Origin: Rhodocyclales bacterium
GTDB lineage: Bacteria > Pseudomonadota > Gammaproteobacteria > Burkholderiales > Rhodocyclaceae
Length of the DNA stretch: 35,195 bases
Assembly (NCBI GenBank): GCA_016235805.1
Contig: JACRIY010000099.1
Span: 1-35,195 of the forward strand
Direction of reading: 5' to 3'
In this document: positions 15,449 through 24,014 of the stretch, in pieces
Layout of the letters: the number at the start of each line of letters is the position of its first letter
Numbering within the stretch: position 1 is the first letter of the stretch
Translations under genes and position numbers: made by a program
Notes under the pieces: model-generated
Databases searched by the model: none
What the model was told of the DNA's origin: nothing
Seen by the model: the letters and a program-made list of their open reading frames with translations, nothing else

Positions 15449-16772
15449 GGGCCTGGTCGATCGCCTGCGTTCGATAGTCGGCGCCCGCCACACGGCGGGA
15501 CCGCGGCCGCGACAGCTCGACGAGTGGCGCCGGCTGCTGGCGGAGTGCGCCGAGGCCAAGGGCGGCGAGGTGTCGACGCGGACCCGCGCCGCGGCGCTGG
15601 CGCAAACCTACCTCGGGCTCGACGACGAAGGCCGCCACGCCTTCCTGCGCCTGATCTCGCTCGAATTCGGCCCCGAGCCGGCGCGCGTCGCGGATGCCCA
15701 TGCGGCTTACCAGGCGGCGGCGGGAACGGCCGCGCAGTGGGACGCCGAGGCCGAGCTGCGCGCCGCGCTGCGCTCGGCCCGGATCCGGATCCTCACCCAG
15801 TTCAACGCCATCCCGCAGGGCGTCAAGTTCCTCGTCGACCTGCGCGCCGATTTGCTGCGCTACCTGGAAGAGGACGCGGAGCTGGCGCCGCTCGACCGCG
15901 AACTGGAATCGCGCCTCGCGGCGTGGTTCGACGTCGGCTTCCTCGAGTTGCAGCGCATCACCTGGAACGCGCCGGCGGCGCTGCTGGAAAAGCTGATCGA
16001 GTACGAAGCGGTGCACGAAATCCGCTCCTGGACCGATCTCAAGAACCGGCTGGATTCCGATCGCCGCCTGTATGCCTTCTTCCATCCGCGCATGCCGATG
16101 GAGCCGCTGATCTTCGTCGAAGTGGCGCTCACCGATCGCCTCGCCGACAACGTCCAGGGGCTGCTCGACGAGCACGCGCCGGTGTTCGACGAACGCCGCG
16201 CCGACACCGCGATCTTCTATTCGATCTCGAACACGCAGGTGGGCCTGCGCGGCGTGTCCTTCGGCAACTTCCTGTTGAAGCGCGTGATCGACGACCTGCA
16301 GCGGGATTTTCCGAAGCTGCGCCACTTCGCCACGCTGTCGCCCCTGCCGGGCTTCGCCGCCTGGCTGCGCAAGAACCCGCAGGAACTTGCGACCGACCTG
16401 CCCGATGCCGAGTTGGGCCAGCTGGTGGCCGGCGAATGGACGAAGGACGTGACGGCGGCGCGCCGCACCAACGAAGGCCTCGCGCAGATGGCGGCGCGCT
16501 ACCTGACGCTGGCCAAGGCCAGCCGCGGCGACGGCCGCCTGCCGCTCGATCCGGTGGCGCGCTTCCATCTGGGCAACGGCGCCCGCATAGAGCGCATCAA
16601 CCCGCTGGGCGACGCGTCGGCCAAGGGCCTCAAGCAATCCATCGGCGTCATGGTGAATTACCTGTACGACCTCGACGAACTGGAACAGAACGTCGAGAGC
16701 TTTGCCCGCGAGGGAACCATCGCCACCTCGGCCGCCGTCCGGCGGCTGGCGCGGCCAAAACAAGTCCAATAG
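15441..16772 (+). CDS. matA: Malonyl-CoA decarboxylase
   Basis: This 443-aa enzyme decarboxylates malonyl-CoA to acetyl-CoA and CO2. The helical N-terminal domain leads into the catalytic domain, with RCITWN-like WNAPAALLEKL, then HPRMPMEPLIFVEVAL and GVSFGNFLLKRVI. HFATLSPLPGF near residue 299 carries the catalytic Ser, and ARFHLGNGA near residue 375 carries the catalytic His known from eukaryotic MCD. Length matches bacterial MatA. The gene overlaps matR by 8 bases. Together with matB it converts imported malonate to acetyl-CoA. Confidence 0.93.
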   Translation: MVEGLVDRLRSIVGARHTAGPRPRQLDEWRRLLAECAEAKGGEVSTRTRAAALAQTYLGLDDEGRHAFLRLISLEFGPEPARVADAHAAYQAAAGTAAQWDAEAELRAALRSARIRILTQFNAIPQGVKFLVDLRADLLRYLEEDAELAPLDRELESRLAAWFDVGFLELQRITWNAPAALLEKLIEYEAVHEIRSWTDLKNRLDSDRRLYAFFHPRMPMEPLIFVEVALTDRLADNVQGLLDEHAPVFDERRADTAIFYSISNTQVGLRGVSFGNFLLKRVIDDLQRDFPKLRHFATLSPLPGFAAWLRKNPQELATDLPDAELGQLVAGEWTKDVTAARRTNEGLAQMAARYLTLAKASRGDGRLPLDPVARFHLGNGARIERINPLGDASAKGLKQSIGVMVNYLYDLDELEQNVESFAREGTIATSAAVRRLARPKQVQ

Positions 16773-16784
16773 AGGAGACATCAC

Positions 16785-17801
16785 ATGCGACGCAAATTTC
16801 TGATCGGCACCGTGGCGGCGGCAATCACGCTGGCCCTGGGCGCCGCGCCCGCGATGGCGCAGACCAAAACGATCAAGATATCCCACCAGTTCCCCGGCGG
16901 CACCATCGACGAAGGCGACTTCCGCGACCGCCTGGTGCGCAAGTTCGCCGCCGAGGTGGAAAAGAAGAGCGGCGGCGCGCTCAAGTTCGAAATCTATCCG
17001 GCCGCTTCGCTGATGAAGCCGGTGCCGCAGTACAAGGCCTTGTCCACCGGCGCGCTGGACATGTCGCTGTACCCGCTGGCCTACGCCGGCGGCGAGTTCC
17101 CCGAGGCCAACCTGACGCTGATGCCGGCGGTGATCACCAGCTACGAGCAGGGCCTGCGCTGGAAGGATGCGCCGATCGGCAAGGAGCTGACGCGCCTGCT
17201 CGACGAGCGCAACGTCAAGATCATCACCTGGGTCTGGCAGGCCGGCGGCATCGCCTCCAAGGGCAAGCCGATGCTGACACCGGACGACGCCAAGGGCATG
17301 AAGGTGCGCGGCGGCAGCCGCGAGATCGACCTCATGATCAAGGCCGCCGGCGGTGCCGTGACCAACGTGCCTTCCAACGAAATCTACAGCGCCATGCAGT
17401 CCGGCGTGCTGGATGCGGCGATCACGTCGAGCACCTCGCTGATCAGCTTCCGCCTGCACGAGACCTCGAATTTCCTCACCGCCGGGCGCAAGCATTCCTT
17501 CTGGTTCATGTTCGAGCCGCTGCTGATGTCGAAGAAGAGCTTCGATGCATTGACCCCGGCGCAACAGAAGCTGGTGATGGAAGTCGGCGCCTCGCTGGAG
17601 AAGTTCGGCATGGACGCGGCCAAGGCCGACGACGAACGCGTGGTCGAAATCTTCACCAAGGCCGGCGACAAGGTCGGCGACATGGACCAGGCGGCCTTCG
17701 AAAAGTGGCGCGAGGTGGCGAAGAACTCGGCCTGGAAGGACTTCGAAGAGAAGGTGAAGAACGGCAAGCAGCTGTTCGACATGGCGCTCTCGGTCAAGTA
17801 A
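16785..17801 (+). CDS. dctP: TRAP transporter substrate-binding protein, malonate-type
   Basis: This 338-aa periplasmic binding protein has a signal peptide cleaved after APAMA. It shows DctP-family features: ISHQFPGGT at the start of the mature protein, the conserved KMKVRGGSREIDLM-like segment containing the Arg that holds the substrate carboxylate, and AVTNVPSNEIYSAMQSGVLD. GAGGAG lies 9 bases before the ATG. It delivers the substrate to the DctQM membrane unit encoded next. Genome context (matR, matA, matB) points to malonate as the ligand. Confidence 0.9.
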   Translation: MRRKFLIGTVAAAITLALGAAPAMAQTKTIKISHQFPGGTIDEGDFRDRLVRKFAAEVEKKSGGALKFEIYPAASLMKPVPQYKALSTGALDMSLYPLAYAGGEFPEANLTLMPAVITSYEQGLRWKDAPIGKELTRLLDERNVKIITWVWQAGGIASKGKPMLTPDDAKGMKVRGGSREIDLMIKAAGGAVTNVPSNEIYSAMQSGVLDAAITSSTSLISFRLHETSNFLTAGRKHSFWFMFEPLLMSKKSFDALTPAQQKLVMEVGASLEKFGMDAAKADDERVVEIFTKAGDKVGDMDQAAFEKWREVAKNSAWKDFEEKVKNGKQLFDMALSVK

Positions 17802-17805
17802 GGCC

Positions 17806-18318
17806 ATGAAAGGCGCATGGCGGCAGTTCAGCCGGGCCGTGACCGCGATCAACACCCTGACCGGCTACCTGTCGGGGGTGTTGATCGTCATTTGCAGCGG
17901 CGTCCTCGTCTTCGAAGTCGTGGTGCGCTACTGGCTCAGCTGGCCGACCGATTGGGAAATCGAAATGTCGATCATGTTGCTGATCGTCGCCACCTTCATG
18001 AGCGCGGCATTCACCCAGATATCGCGCGGCCATGTCGGTATCGAGGTGCTCGACACGCTGCTCTCCGAGCGCGCCAACCGCTGGCGCAACGTGCTGGGCG
18101 ATGTCCTGTCGATGGCCTTCTGCATATTCATCGCGTGGCACGCCTGGAAGTTCTTCCACGAAGCCTGGACCGACGGCAAGATGAGCAACACCGCCTGGGC
18201 GCCAAAGCTGTGGCCGGCCTATCTCTCGATGGCGCTGGGCATGAGCCTGCTTTCGCTGCAGATGCTGGTGCAACTCGGCGACCGGCATATCCACGATCAC
18301 CGGGAAGACGAGGAATGA
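17806..18318 (+). CDS. dctQ: TRAP transporter small permease
   Basis: This 170-aa protein has four membrane helices, the usual size and topology of DctQ. It includes TDWEIEMSIMLLIVATFMSAAFTQ with the conserved Trp-Glu pair. It pairs with the large permease DctM to form the sodium-driven membrane unit. It begins 4 bases after dctP. A hairpin repeat of about 110 bases separates it from dctM, unusual inside a TRAP operon where Q and M normally abut or are fused. Confidence 0.88.
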   Translation: MKGAWRQFSRAVTAINTLTGYLSGVLIVICSGVLVFEVVVRYWLSWPTDWEIEMSIMLLIVATFMSAAFTQISRGHVGIEVLDTLLSERANRWRNVLGDVLSMAFCIFIAWHAWKFFHEAWTDGKMSNTAWAPKLWPAYLSMALGMSLLSLQMLVQLGDRHIHDHREDEE

Positions 18319-18362
18319 GCACCCGGCGCAGAAAAGCCGGCGCCGGCGCTCACAAGCCGACG

Positions 18363-18429
18363 ACACCCCCTCCCGGCCTCCCCCGCCACGCGGGGGAGGT
18401 GACTGATTACTCCCGCCCCTTGGGCGGGA
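18363..18429. repeat. Double GC-rich hairpin repeat inside the malonate operon
   Basis: A 10-bp perfect stem, CCTCCCCCGC/GCGGGGGAGG (18377-18399), is preceded by CCCCCTCCCGG. A second 8-bp stem, TCCCGCCC/GGGCGGGA (18411-18429), follows. This resembles REP/BIME-like dispersed repeats. The second stem ends only a few bases before the dctM ribosome binding site, so it may tune the ratio of DctQ to DctM. Confidence 0.7.
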
Positions 18430-18445
18430 AACAAGGTGAAACCCG

Positions 18446-19774
18446 ATGAGCACCCTCCAGGTGGGAATCCTGTTCGGCATCGCGACCTTCGTCGCGCTGT
18501 TTTCCGGCATGCCGATCGCGTTCGCGGTGGGCGGCGTGGCGCTGGTCTTCATGCTGATCTACATGCCGGTGGAGACCGTCGGCCTGGTGGCCGAGACGCT
18601 GTATTCGGAACTCGACAACTTCGTTCTGCTGACCATTCCGCTCTTCGTCCTGATGGGTGCGGCGATCGGCAAGTCGCGCGCCGGCGCCGACCTGTACTCC
18701 TCGCTGAACCGCTGGATGGGCAGGATTCCCGGCGGACTCGGCGCCGCCAACGTGATGGCCTGCTCGGTGTTCGCCGCGCTGTGCGGATCGAGCCCGGCCA
18801 CCTGCTCGGCGATCGGTTCCTCGGGCATTCCGGAGATGCGCAAGCGCGGATACTCGTCGCGGCTCGCCTCCGGCATCATCGCTGCCGGCGGCACGCTGGG
18901 CATCCTGATCCCGCCCTCGCTGACCCTGATCCTCTACGGCGTGGTCACCGAGCAGTCGATCGGCAAGCTGTTCATCGCCGGCGTCGGCCCCGGCCTGCTG
19001 CTCACCGCGCTGTTCATCATCTGGGTGGTGATCCAGTTCCGCCGCGAGCAGGCCAGCGCGCGGCGCCAGGGCGACAACGTCGAGATCCTGCGCGAAGACA
19101 GCTTCACCTGGCGCGAGAAGTTCGAAACCATCCCGCGCCTGGCGCCCTTCATCGCCATCATCGTCGTCATCATGGTCGCGCTCTACGGCGGCTGGGCCAC
19201 GCCCTCGGAAGTCGCCGGCATCGGCGCCTTCGCCTCGCTGCTGATGGTGATCCTGATCTACGGCTGCTGGCGGCCCGCCGACATGAAGGCAATTCTGGGC
19301 GGCACGGTGCGCGAATCGACCATGGTGATGATGATCCTCGCCATGAGCTTTCTCTACACCTACGTCATGAGCTACCTGCACATCACGCAGGAAGTCGCGG
19401 CCTGGATGGTCGGCCTGCCGCTGGGCAAATGGGGCTTCTTCGTCGCCGTGAACATCCTGCTGGTGGTGCTCGGCTTCTTCCTGCCGCCGGTGGCGATCAT
19501 CCTGATGGTGACGCCGATCATCCTGCCGGCGCTCAAGGCGCATGGCATCGACCTGGTCTGGTTCGGCGTGATCATGACCATCCTCATGGAAATGGGTCTG
19601 ATTCATCCGCCGGTGGGGCTCAACCTGTTCGTCATCAACTCGATCGCGCCCGACATCAAGCTCATCGACATCATCTGGGGCACGCTGCCCTTCATCGTCC
19701 TGATGGTGCTGGCGATCGTGCTGCTGTCCTTCTTTCCGGGCATCGCCATGTGGCTGCCCGACAACGTCACCTGA
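18446..19774 (+). CDS. dctM: TRAP transporter large permease
   Basis: This 442-aa protein has about 12 membrane segments, typical of DctM. It begins with FGIATFVALFSGMPIAFAVGG and has the conserved CGSSPATCSAIGSSGIPEM loop. AAGGTG precedes the ATG at 18446. It forms the sodium-coupled transport channel with DctQ. It lies between the hairpin repeat and matB, with 18 bases to the latter. Confidence 0.9.
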   Translation: MSTLQVGILFGIATFVALFSGMPIAFAVGGVALVFMLIYMPVETVGLVAETLYSELDNFVLLTIPLFVLMGAAIGKSRAGADLYSSLNRWMGRIPGGLGAANVMACSVFAALCGSSPATCSAIGSSGIPEMRKRGYSSRLASGIIAAGGTLGILIPPSLTLILYGVVTEQSIGKLFIAGVGPGLLLTALFIIWVVIQFRREQASARRQGDNVEILREDSFTWREKFETIPRLAPFIAIIVVIMVALYGGWATPSEVAGIGAFASLLMVILIYGCWRPADMKAILGGTVRESTMVMMILAMSFLYTYVMSYLHITQEVAAWMVGLPLGKWGFFVAVNILLVVLGFFLPPVAIILMVTPIILPALKAHGIDLVWFGVIMTILMEMGLIHPPVGLNLFVINSIAPDIKLIDIIWGTLPFIVLMVLAIVLLSFFPGIAMWLPDNVT

Positions 19775-19792
19775 ACGCGGAACGAACCTTCG

Positions 19793-21316
19793 ATGAACCG
19801 CAACCTGTATTCGCTGCTCGCCGCGCATTTTCCGCAGGACAAGACCGCCGCCTGCATGATCCTGCCCAATGGCCGGGTGTGGACCTACGGCGATGTCGAG
19901 CGCGCCAGCGCGCGCATCGCCCACCTGATCGTCGCGCTTGGCCTGCAGCCGGGCGACCGCGTCGCCGCGCAGGTGGAAAAGACGCCGGAGGCGCTGGTGC
20001 TCTACCTCGCCGCCTTGCGTGCCGGCATGGTCTTCCTGCCGCTGAACCCGGCCTACCAGCGCCACGAACTGGAGTACTTCCTGCTGGACGCGAAGCCCGG
20101 CCTGTTCGTCTGCCGGCCGCAGGCACGTGCGCTGGCCGCCGAACTCGCGGCGCAGGCCGGCGTGCCGCATGTCCTGGAACTGGACGATGGCGGGCGCGGT
20201 TCGCTGATCGACGCCGCGGCGCCGCATGCGGACCGCTTCGATACGGTCGCGAGGAGCGCCGACAACCTTGCCGCGATCCTTTACACCTCGGGCACCACGG
20301 GGCGCTCCAAGGGCGCCATGCTGTCCCACGGCAACCTCGCGCACAACGCGAAGACGTTGCACAAGTACTGGCATTTCCAGCCCGGGGACGTGCTGTTGCA
20401 CATGCTGCCGATCTTCCATGTGCACGGCCTTTTTGTCGCCTGCCACTGCGCGCTGATGAACGGATCGGCGATGTTCTTCGAGCCGAAGTTCGATGCCGCG
20501 CGGGCCATGGAACTGCTGCCGCAATCCACGGTGATGATGGGCGTGCCGACCTTCTACGTGCGCCTGCTGCAGGAACCGTCCTTCGGGCGCGAGGCCTGCC
20601 GCAGCATGCGCCTGTTCATTTCCGGTTCGGCGCCGCTCTTGAAGGAAACCTTCGACGAGTTCAAGTCGCGCACCGGCCACACCATCCTCGAACGCTACGG
20701 CATGACCGAAGGCGGCATGTTCACCTCGAACCCCTACGAGGGCGAACGCCGTGGCGGCACTGTCGGCTTCCCGCTGCCGGGCACCGCGCTGCGAATAGTC
20801 GGCGCCGGCAACACGGCGATCCGGCGCGGCAGCGTCGGCAACATCCAGGTCAAGGGCGACAACGTCTTCGTCGGCTACTGGGGCATGCCGGAAAAGACCA
20901 AAGAGGAATTCACCCCAGACGGCTTCTTCAAGACCGGCGACGTGGGCAGCTGGGATGCTGACGGCTACGTGGTGATCAGCGGCCGCTCCAAGGACCTGGT
21001 GATCACCGGCGGACTCAACGTGTATCCGAAGGAGATCGAGGAGCTGATCGACGCGATGCCCGGCGTCGTCGAGTCGGCCGTGATCGGCCTGCCGCATCCC
21101 GATTTCGGCGAGGCCGTGACCGCCGTCGTGGTGCGACAGAAGAACGCCGAAGGCCGCGCCCTGACCGAGTCCGGCATAATCGCGGCGATCAAGGATCAAC
21201 TGGCCAACTTCAAGGTGCCCAAGTGGGTGTATCTGGTCGACGAACTGCCGCGCAATGCCATGGGCAAGGTGCAGAAGAACATCCTGCGCCAGGAGTATTC
21301 GCCGACGCGTCGCTGA
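19793..21316 (+). CDS. matB: Malonyl-CoA synthetase
   Basis: This 507-aa ANL-superfamily enzyme ligates malonate to CoA with ATP. The phosphate loop YTSGTTGRSKGAML lies near residue 163. LPIFHVHGLFVA is typical of MatB. The A5 motif ERYGMTEGGM is near 300, A7 is FFKTGDVG, A8 has SGRSKDLVITGG, and the C-terminal catalytic Lys is in NAMGKVQK. Length is that of MatB. With MatA it makes acetyl-CoA from malonate. It starts 18 bases after dctM and is followed at 7 bases by an acyltransferase. Confidence 0.92.
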   Translation: MNRNLYSLLAAHFPQDKTAACMILPNGRVWTYGDVERASARIAHLIVALGLQPGDRVAAQVEKTPEALVLYLAALRAGMVFLPLNPAYQRHELEYFLLDAKPGLFVCRPQARALAAELAAQAGVPHVLELDDGGRGSLIDAAAPHADRFDTVARSADNLAAILYTSGTTGRSKGAMLSHGNLAHNAKTLHKYWHFQPGDVLLHMLPIFHVHGLFVACHCALMNGSAMFFEPKFDAARAMELLPQSTVMMGVPTFYVRLLQEPSFGREACRSMRLFISGSAPLLKETFDEFKSRTGHTILERYGMTEGGMFTSNPYEGERRGGTVGFPLPGTALRIVGAGNTAIRRGSVGNIQVKGDNVFVGYWGMPEKTKEEFTPDGFFKTGDVGSWDADGYVVISGRSKDLVITGGLNVYPKEIEELIDAMPGVVESAVIGLPHPDFGEAVTAVVVRQKNAEGRALTESGIIAAIKDQLANFKVPKWVYLVDELPRNAMGKVQKNILRQEYSPTRR

Positions 21317-21323
21317 GGCGCGC

Positions 21324-22226
21324 ATGCTGAATTTCCTGCCGGCGCCGCTGGTCGGCGCCATCGCCTTCCTGCTGCTGGCGCTCAACGCGTTCTTCTGGGT
21401 GCCGATCCTGCTGGCCTTCGCCATCGTTCGCCTGGTCCTGCCCTTCAAGGCTGTCCGCCTGCTCATCGACCCGCTACTGGTGGCCATTGCCGAGGCCTGG
21501 ATCGCCGGCAACAGCGGCTGGATGGCGCTGACCCAGCGTACCGAATGGGATGTCGAAGGCATCGCCGGGCTCGATCCGCGCAACTGGTACCTGGTCAACA
21601 GCAACCACCAGTCCTGGGCCGACATCTTCGTCCTGCAGCACCTGTTCAACCGGCGCATCCCGCTGCTCAAGTTCTTCATCAAGGACCAGTTGAAATGGGT
21701 GCCGGTGATGGGCCTGGCCTGGTGGGCGCTGGACTTCCCCTTCATGCGCCGCCACAGCGAGGAATACCTGAAGCTGCATCCGGAAATGCGCGGCAAGGAC
21801 CAGGCCGCCACCCGGCGCGCCTGCGAAAAGTTCGCCCTGATCCCGACCAGCGTGATGAACTTCCTCGAAGGCACGCGCTTCACCCCGGCCAAGCACGCCA
21901 AACAGCAATCGCCGTACCGCCACCTGCTGAAGCCCAAGGCCGGCGGCATCGCGCTGGCGCTCAACGCGATGGGCGACAAGTTCCGCGCCATCCTCGACGT
22001 CACCATCGTCTATCCCGACGGCGCGCCGAACTTCTGGGATTTCCTCTGCGGCCGCCTGCGCCGCGTCATCGTCCGCGTCCAGATCCTGCCGGTGCCCGCG
22101 CACCTGATGCAGGGCGACTACGCCGCCGACCCCGCAACGCGCGAAGCCTTCGCGGTCTGGGTCAGGCAGTTGTGGCGCGACAAGGATTTGCAGATCGACC
22201 GGCTGCTGGAAGACGCGGGACGTTGA
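21324..22226 (+). CDS. PlsC/YihG-like lysophospholipid acyltransferase
   Basis: This 300-aa membrane protein has two N-terminal hydrophobic segments. Its acyltransferase domain contains the NHQSWAD motif (His-x4-Asp) near residue 93, DFPFMRRHS, and the substrate-binding FLEGTRFT near residue 181. These match YihG/PlsC-type 1-acylglycerol-3-phosphate acyltransferases, which make phosphatidic acid at the inner membrane. It begins 7 bases after matB, so it is probably co-transcribed. Its link to malonate is unclear, but malonyl-CoA is also the fatty-acid precursor. Confidence 0.87.
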   Translation: MLNFLPAPLVGAIAFLLLALNAFFWVPILLAFAIVRLVLPFKAVRLLIDPLLVAIAEAWIAGNSGWMALTQRTEWDVEGIAGLDPRNWYLVNSNHQSWADIFVLQHLFNRRIPLLKFFIKDQLKWVPVMGLAWWALDFPFMRRHSEEYLKLHPEMRGKDQAATRRACEKFALIPTSVMNFLEGTRFTPAKHAKQQSPYRHLLKPKAGGIALALNAMGDKFRAILDVTIVYPDGAPNFWDFLCGRLRRVIVRVQILPVPAHLMQGDYAADPATREAFAVWVRQLWRDKDLQIDRLLEDAGR

Positions 22227-22231
22227 GCCCA

Positions 22232-22267
22232 TGCCGCAGCCGGCCATTGGCCATGCGCGGCAATGTT
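22232..22267 (+). terminator. Likely terminator after the malonate operon
   Basis: TGCCGC (22232-22237) pairs with GCGGCA (22257-22262), with an inner GGCC/GGCC stem, followed by AATGTTTT. This is a plausible intrinsic terminator for the operon, overlapping the end of the convergent gene at 22269. Confidence 0.45.
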
Positions 22268-22268
22268 T

Positions 22269-22661
22269 TCAGCGAGTGACGGAAAGCAGGCTTACGCGTT
22301 CGCCATTCGATCGGATCAGGTAGTACGACTCGCCTTCCTTGACGACGTGTCGGCACCACTCCTCAAGGTTGGATGGCCAATCGATGGAGACGCAGAACCG
22401 GCCCTTCTCGTCGATCTTCCAAGTCCCCTTCTGCGTGGTGCTCCTCCCTTTGGAACCGACCGAGGACGCCAGCATTGTCCCGTCAGGTTCGTTTTTCCAG
22501 CTGAGCTTGTTGCCTCGGGTGCTCGTGAAGTCAACCGCCGCACCCTGCAGAAGCCGGGTAGCTTCATCCCGTGACAAGGGCATCGCAGGCTCTGCGGCAA
22601 CCTGGGCCTGTGCGAGGCTGCACTGCAGCGACAACAAGGCAACCAGAGTCAGGTGTTTCAT
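22269..22661 (-). CDS. Secreted DUF995-like protein
   Basis: This 130-aa protein has a signal peptide ending at AQAQ and a small beta-rich domain. Its pattern is KGTWKIDEKGRFCVSIDW, then EEWCRHVVKEG, with the two Cys and the GTW..DGR.C layout that I associate with DUF995. No function is established. The ATG at 22661 has GGAGGA 8 bases upstream. It stands alone, convergent with the acyltransferase. Confidence 0.65.
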   Translation of the reverse strand: MKHLTLVALLSLQCSLAQAQVAAEPAMPLSRDEATRLLQGAAVDFTSTRGNKLSWKNEPDGTMLASSVGSKGRSTTQKGTWKIDEKGRFCVSIDWPSNLEEWCRHVVKEGESYYLIRSNGERVSLLSVTR

Positions 22662-22733
22662 TTCGCAAATCCTCCTCGCGCGATTGCCTATCCTCTCCAC
22701 CTTAGTCCAATTTCCAGGAGCTGGTTGACGAAA

Positions 22734-23420
22734 TCAGCGGATGACGAGATCCCCTTCTTCGAACCGCACCGGCATCGCAAAATCGAAGAGGTCGGCGTGG
22801 GCCGCAATGTCCAGGTCGGCGGGTGGCAGATGCGGCCAGGTGCCGGCGGCGAAGCGCTTTCCGAAATCGGAATTGCGCACGCGTGCGCCGAATTCCTCCG
22901 GTGCGGCGGGGTTGCCGCGCAATAGCGATTCGATGTAGTCCGCGCAGGCGATGTCTTCGTCGCCGTCGCGATCGATCCATTCGCCGGTGATGACGAAGCA
23001 GACATGCTCGGCGCCGGCGGCGCGTATCGCCTCGGCGGTCGCGCGCGCGGAGACGAGGCTGGCCGCATGCAGATGCCGCGCGCGGCGAAATCGATGCAGT
23101 CCCTGCACGCCGGCGGCAGTGCTGATCACGACGGGCCTGCCGGCCAGGTCGGCGTGCATCAGTGCGGACGGCGAATTGCCATGATCGAACCCGGGCGCCG
23201 GCGTGCCGCCGCCGATGGCAGCCACCGACACCGGATTCTCCAGCGTGCCTACGAGTTCAGCCGCCGCGGCGAGACCGGCCGCCGGATATATGGCCGTGGC
23301 TCCCCGGGCCAGCGCCACCGCCGCCGTCGTGAATGAACGCAGCACATCGACGACGACGACGGTGTCGATCGGGTCGGGCTGGTTTTGCAGGCGATTCAGG
23401 AATACCCGGGAAAAATGCAT
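22734..23420 (-). CDS. comB: 2-phosphosulfolactate phosphatase-like protein
   Basis: This 228-aa protein shows ComB-family segments: VVVVDVLRSFTTAAVAL at about residue 20, SPSALMHADLAGRPVVISTAAG, and ITGEWIDRDGDEDIACADYI with the metal-binding acidic cluster. In methanogens ComB hydrolyses 2-phosphosulfolactate for coenzyme M, but many bacteria have it without that pathway. No comA or comC homologue is nearby, so the substrate here is open. I chose ATG 23420, where homology begins, over a longer frame from 23498. Confidence 0.82.
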   Translation of the reverse strand: MHFSRVFLNRLQNQPDPIDTVVVVDVLRSFTTAAVALARGATAIYPAAGLAAAAELVGTLENPVSVAAIGGGTPAPGFDHGNSPSALMHADLAGRPVVISTAAGVQGLHRFRRARHLHAASLVSARATAEAIRAAGAEHVCFVITGEWIDRDGDEDIACADYIESLLRGNPAAPEEFGARVRNSDFGKRFAAGTWPHLPPADLDIAAHADLFDFAMPVRFEEGDLVIR

Positions 23421-23575
23421 GGGTGGTGGATTCTGCGGATGTGCAATTCTGCTGGGGTCGATTATGGACTGCCGCTGCCTGCGGGGAGCATCCGGCATGC
23501 GCCATCGTCATCACGCGCCGCGGCCGTAGAATCCGACCTGATGCGCACATGCGCCACCCGGACTTCGCCAACACC

Positions 23576-24010
23576 ATGGAATCCCATCTCACCGACATCA
23601 CCCGCGTCATCCAGCTTGCCGTCGCCCCGGTGTTCCTGCTGACCGCGATCGCGACCATGATCAACGCGCTCAACACGCGGCTGGGGCGCATCGTCGATCG
23701 CCGCCGGGTGGTGCAGGAGCGCCTGCATGCGAGGAGCGACGACGAGGCGAAGGCCGGGCGGCAGGAAATCCGCATGCTGGTGCGGCGCGCGCGCCTGGTT
23801 TATTACGCGATCTTCGGCGCAGTGCTCTCGGCCCTGCTGGTTTGCCTGGTGGTGGCCGGTGCCTTCCTCGGCGCGCTGCTCGGAGTCGATCTCGCGCGCA
23901 GCGTGGCGGCCCTGTTCATCGCCGCGATGCTGGCGATGATCGCGGCGCTGGGCCTGTTCCTGCGCGAAGTGTTCCTTGCGGTGCGTTCCGGCACGCACAA
24001 CCAGCCTTGA
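23576..24010 (+). CDS. DUF2721 family membrane protein
   Basis: This 144-aa protein has three membrane segments: the N-terminal VIQLAVAPVFLLTAIATMI and two later ones. The family hallmark NALNTRLGRIVDRRRV is in the loop. DUF2721 proteins are uncharacterised. An ATG at 23549 is an equal alternative start. A TAGAAT box at 23527-23532 could drive it with little leader. It heads a run of four plus-strand genes. Confidence 0.75.
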   Translation: MESHLTDITRVIQLAVAPVFLLTAIATMINALNTRLGRIVDRRRVVQERLHARSDDEAKAGRQEIRMLVRRARLVYYAIFGAVLSALLVCLVVAGAFLGALLGVDLARSVAALFIAAMLAMIAALGLFLREVFLAVRSGTHNQP

Positions 24011-24014
24011 AGCG

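Noticed and set aside
15372..17855. 827-codon minus-strand frame antisense to matA and dctP
   Set aside because: Same cause; composition is biased and no motif is visible.
18407..22006. 1199-codon minus-strand frame antisense to dctM, matB and the acyltransferase
   Set aside because: It is an antisense shadow of high-GC codon use; it is rich in His, Arg and Asp, has no domains, and the plus strand carries well-recognised enzymes.
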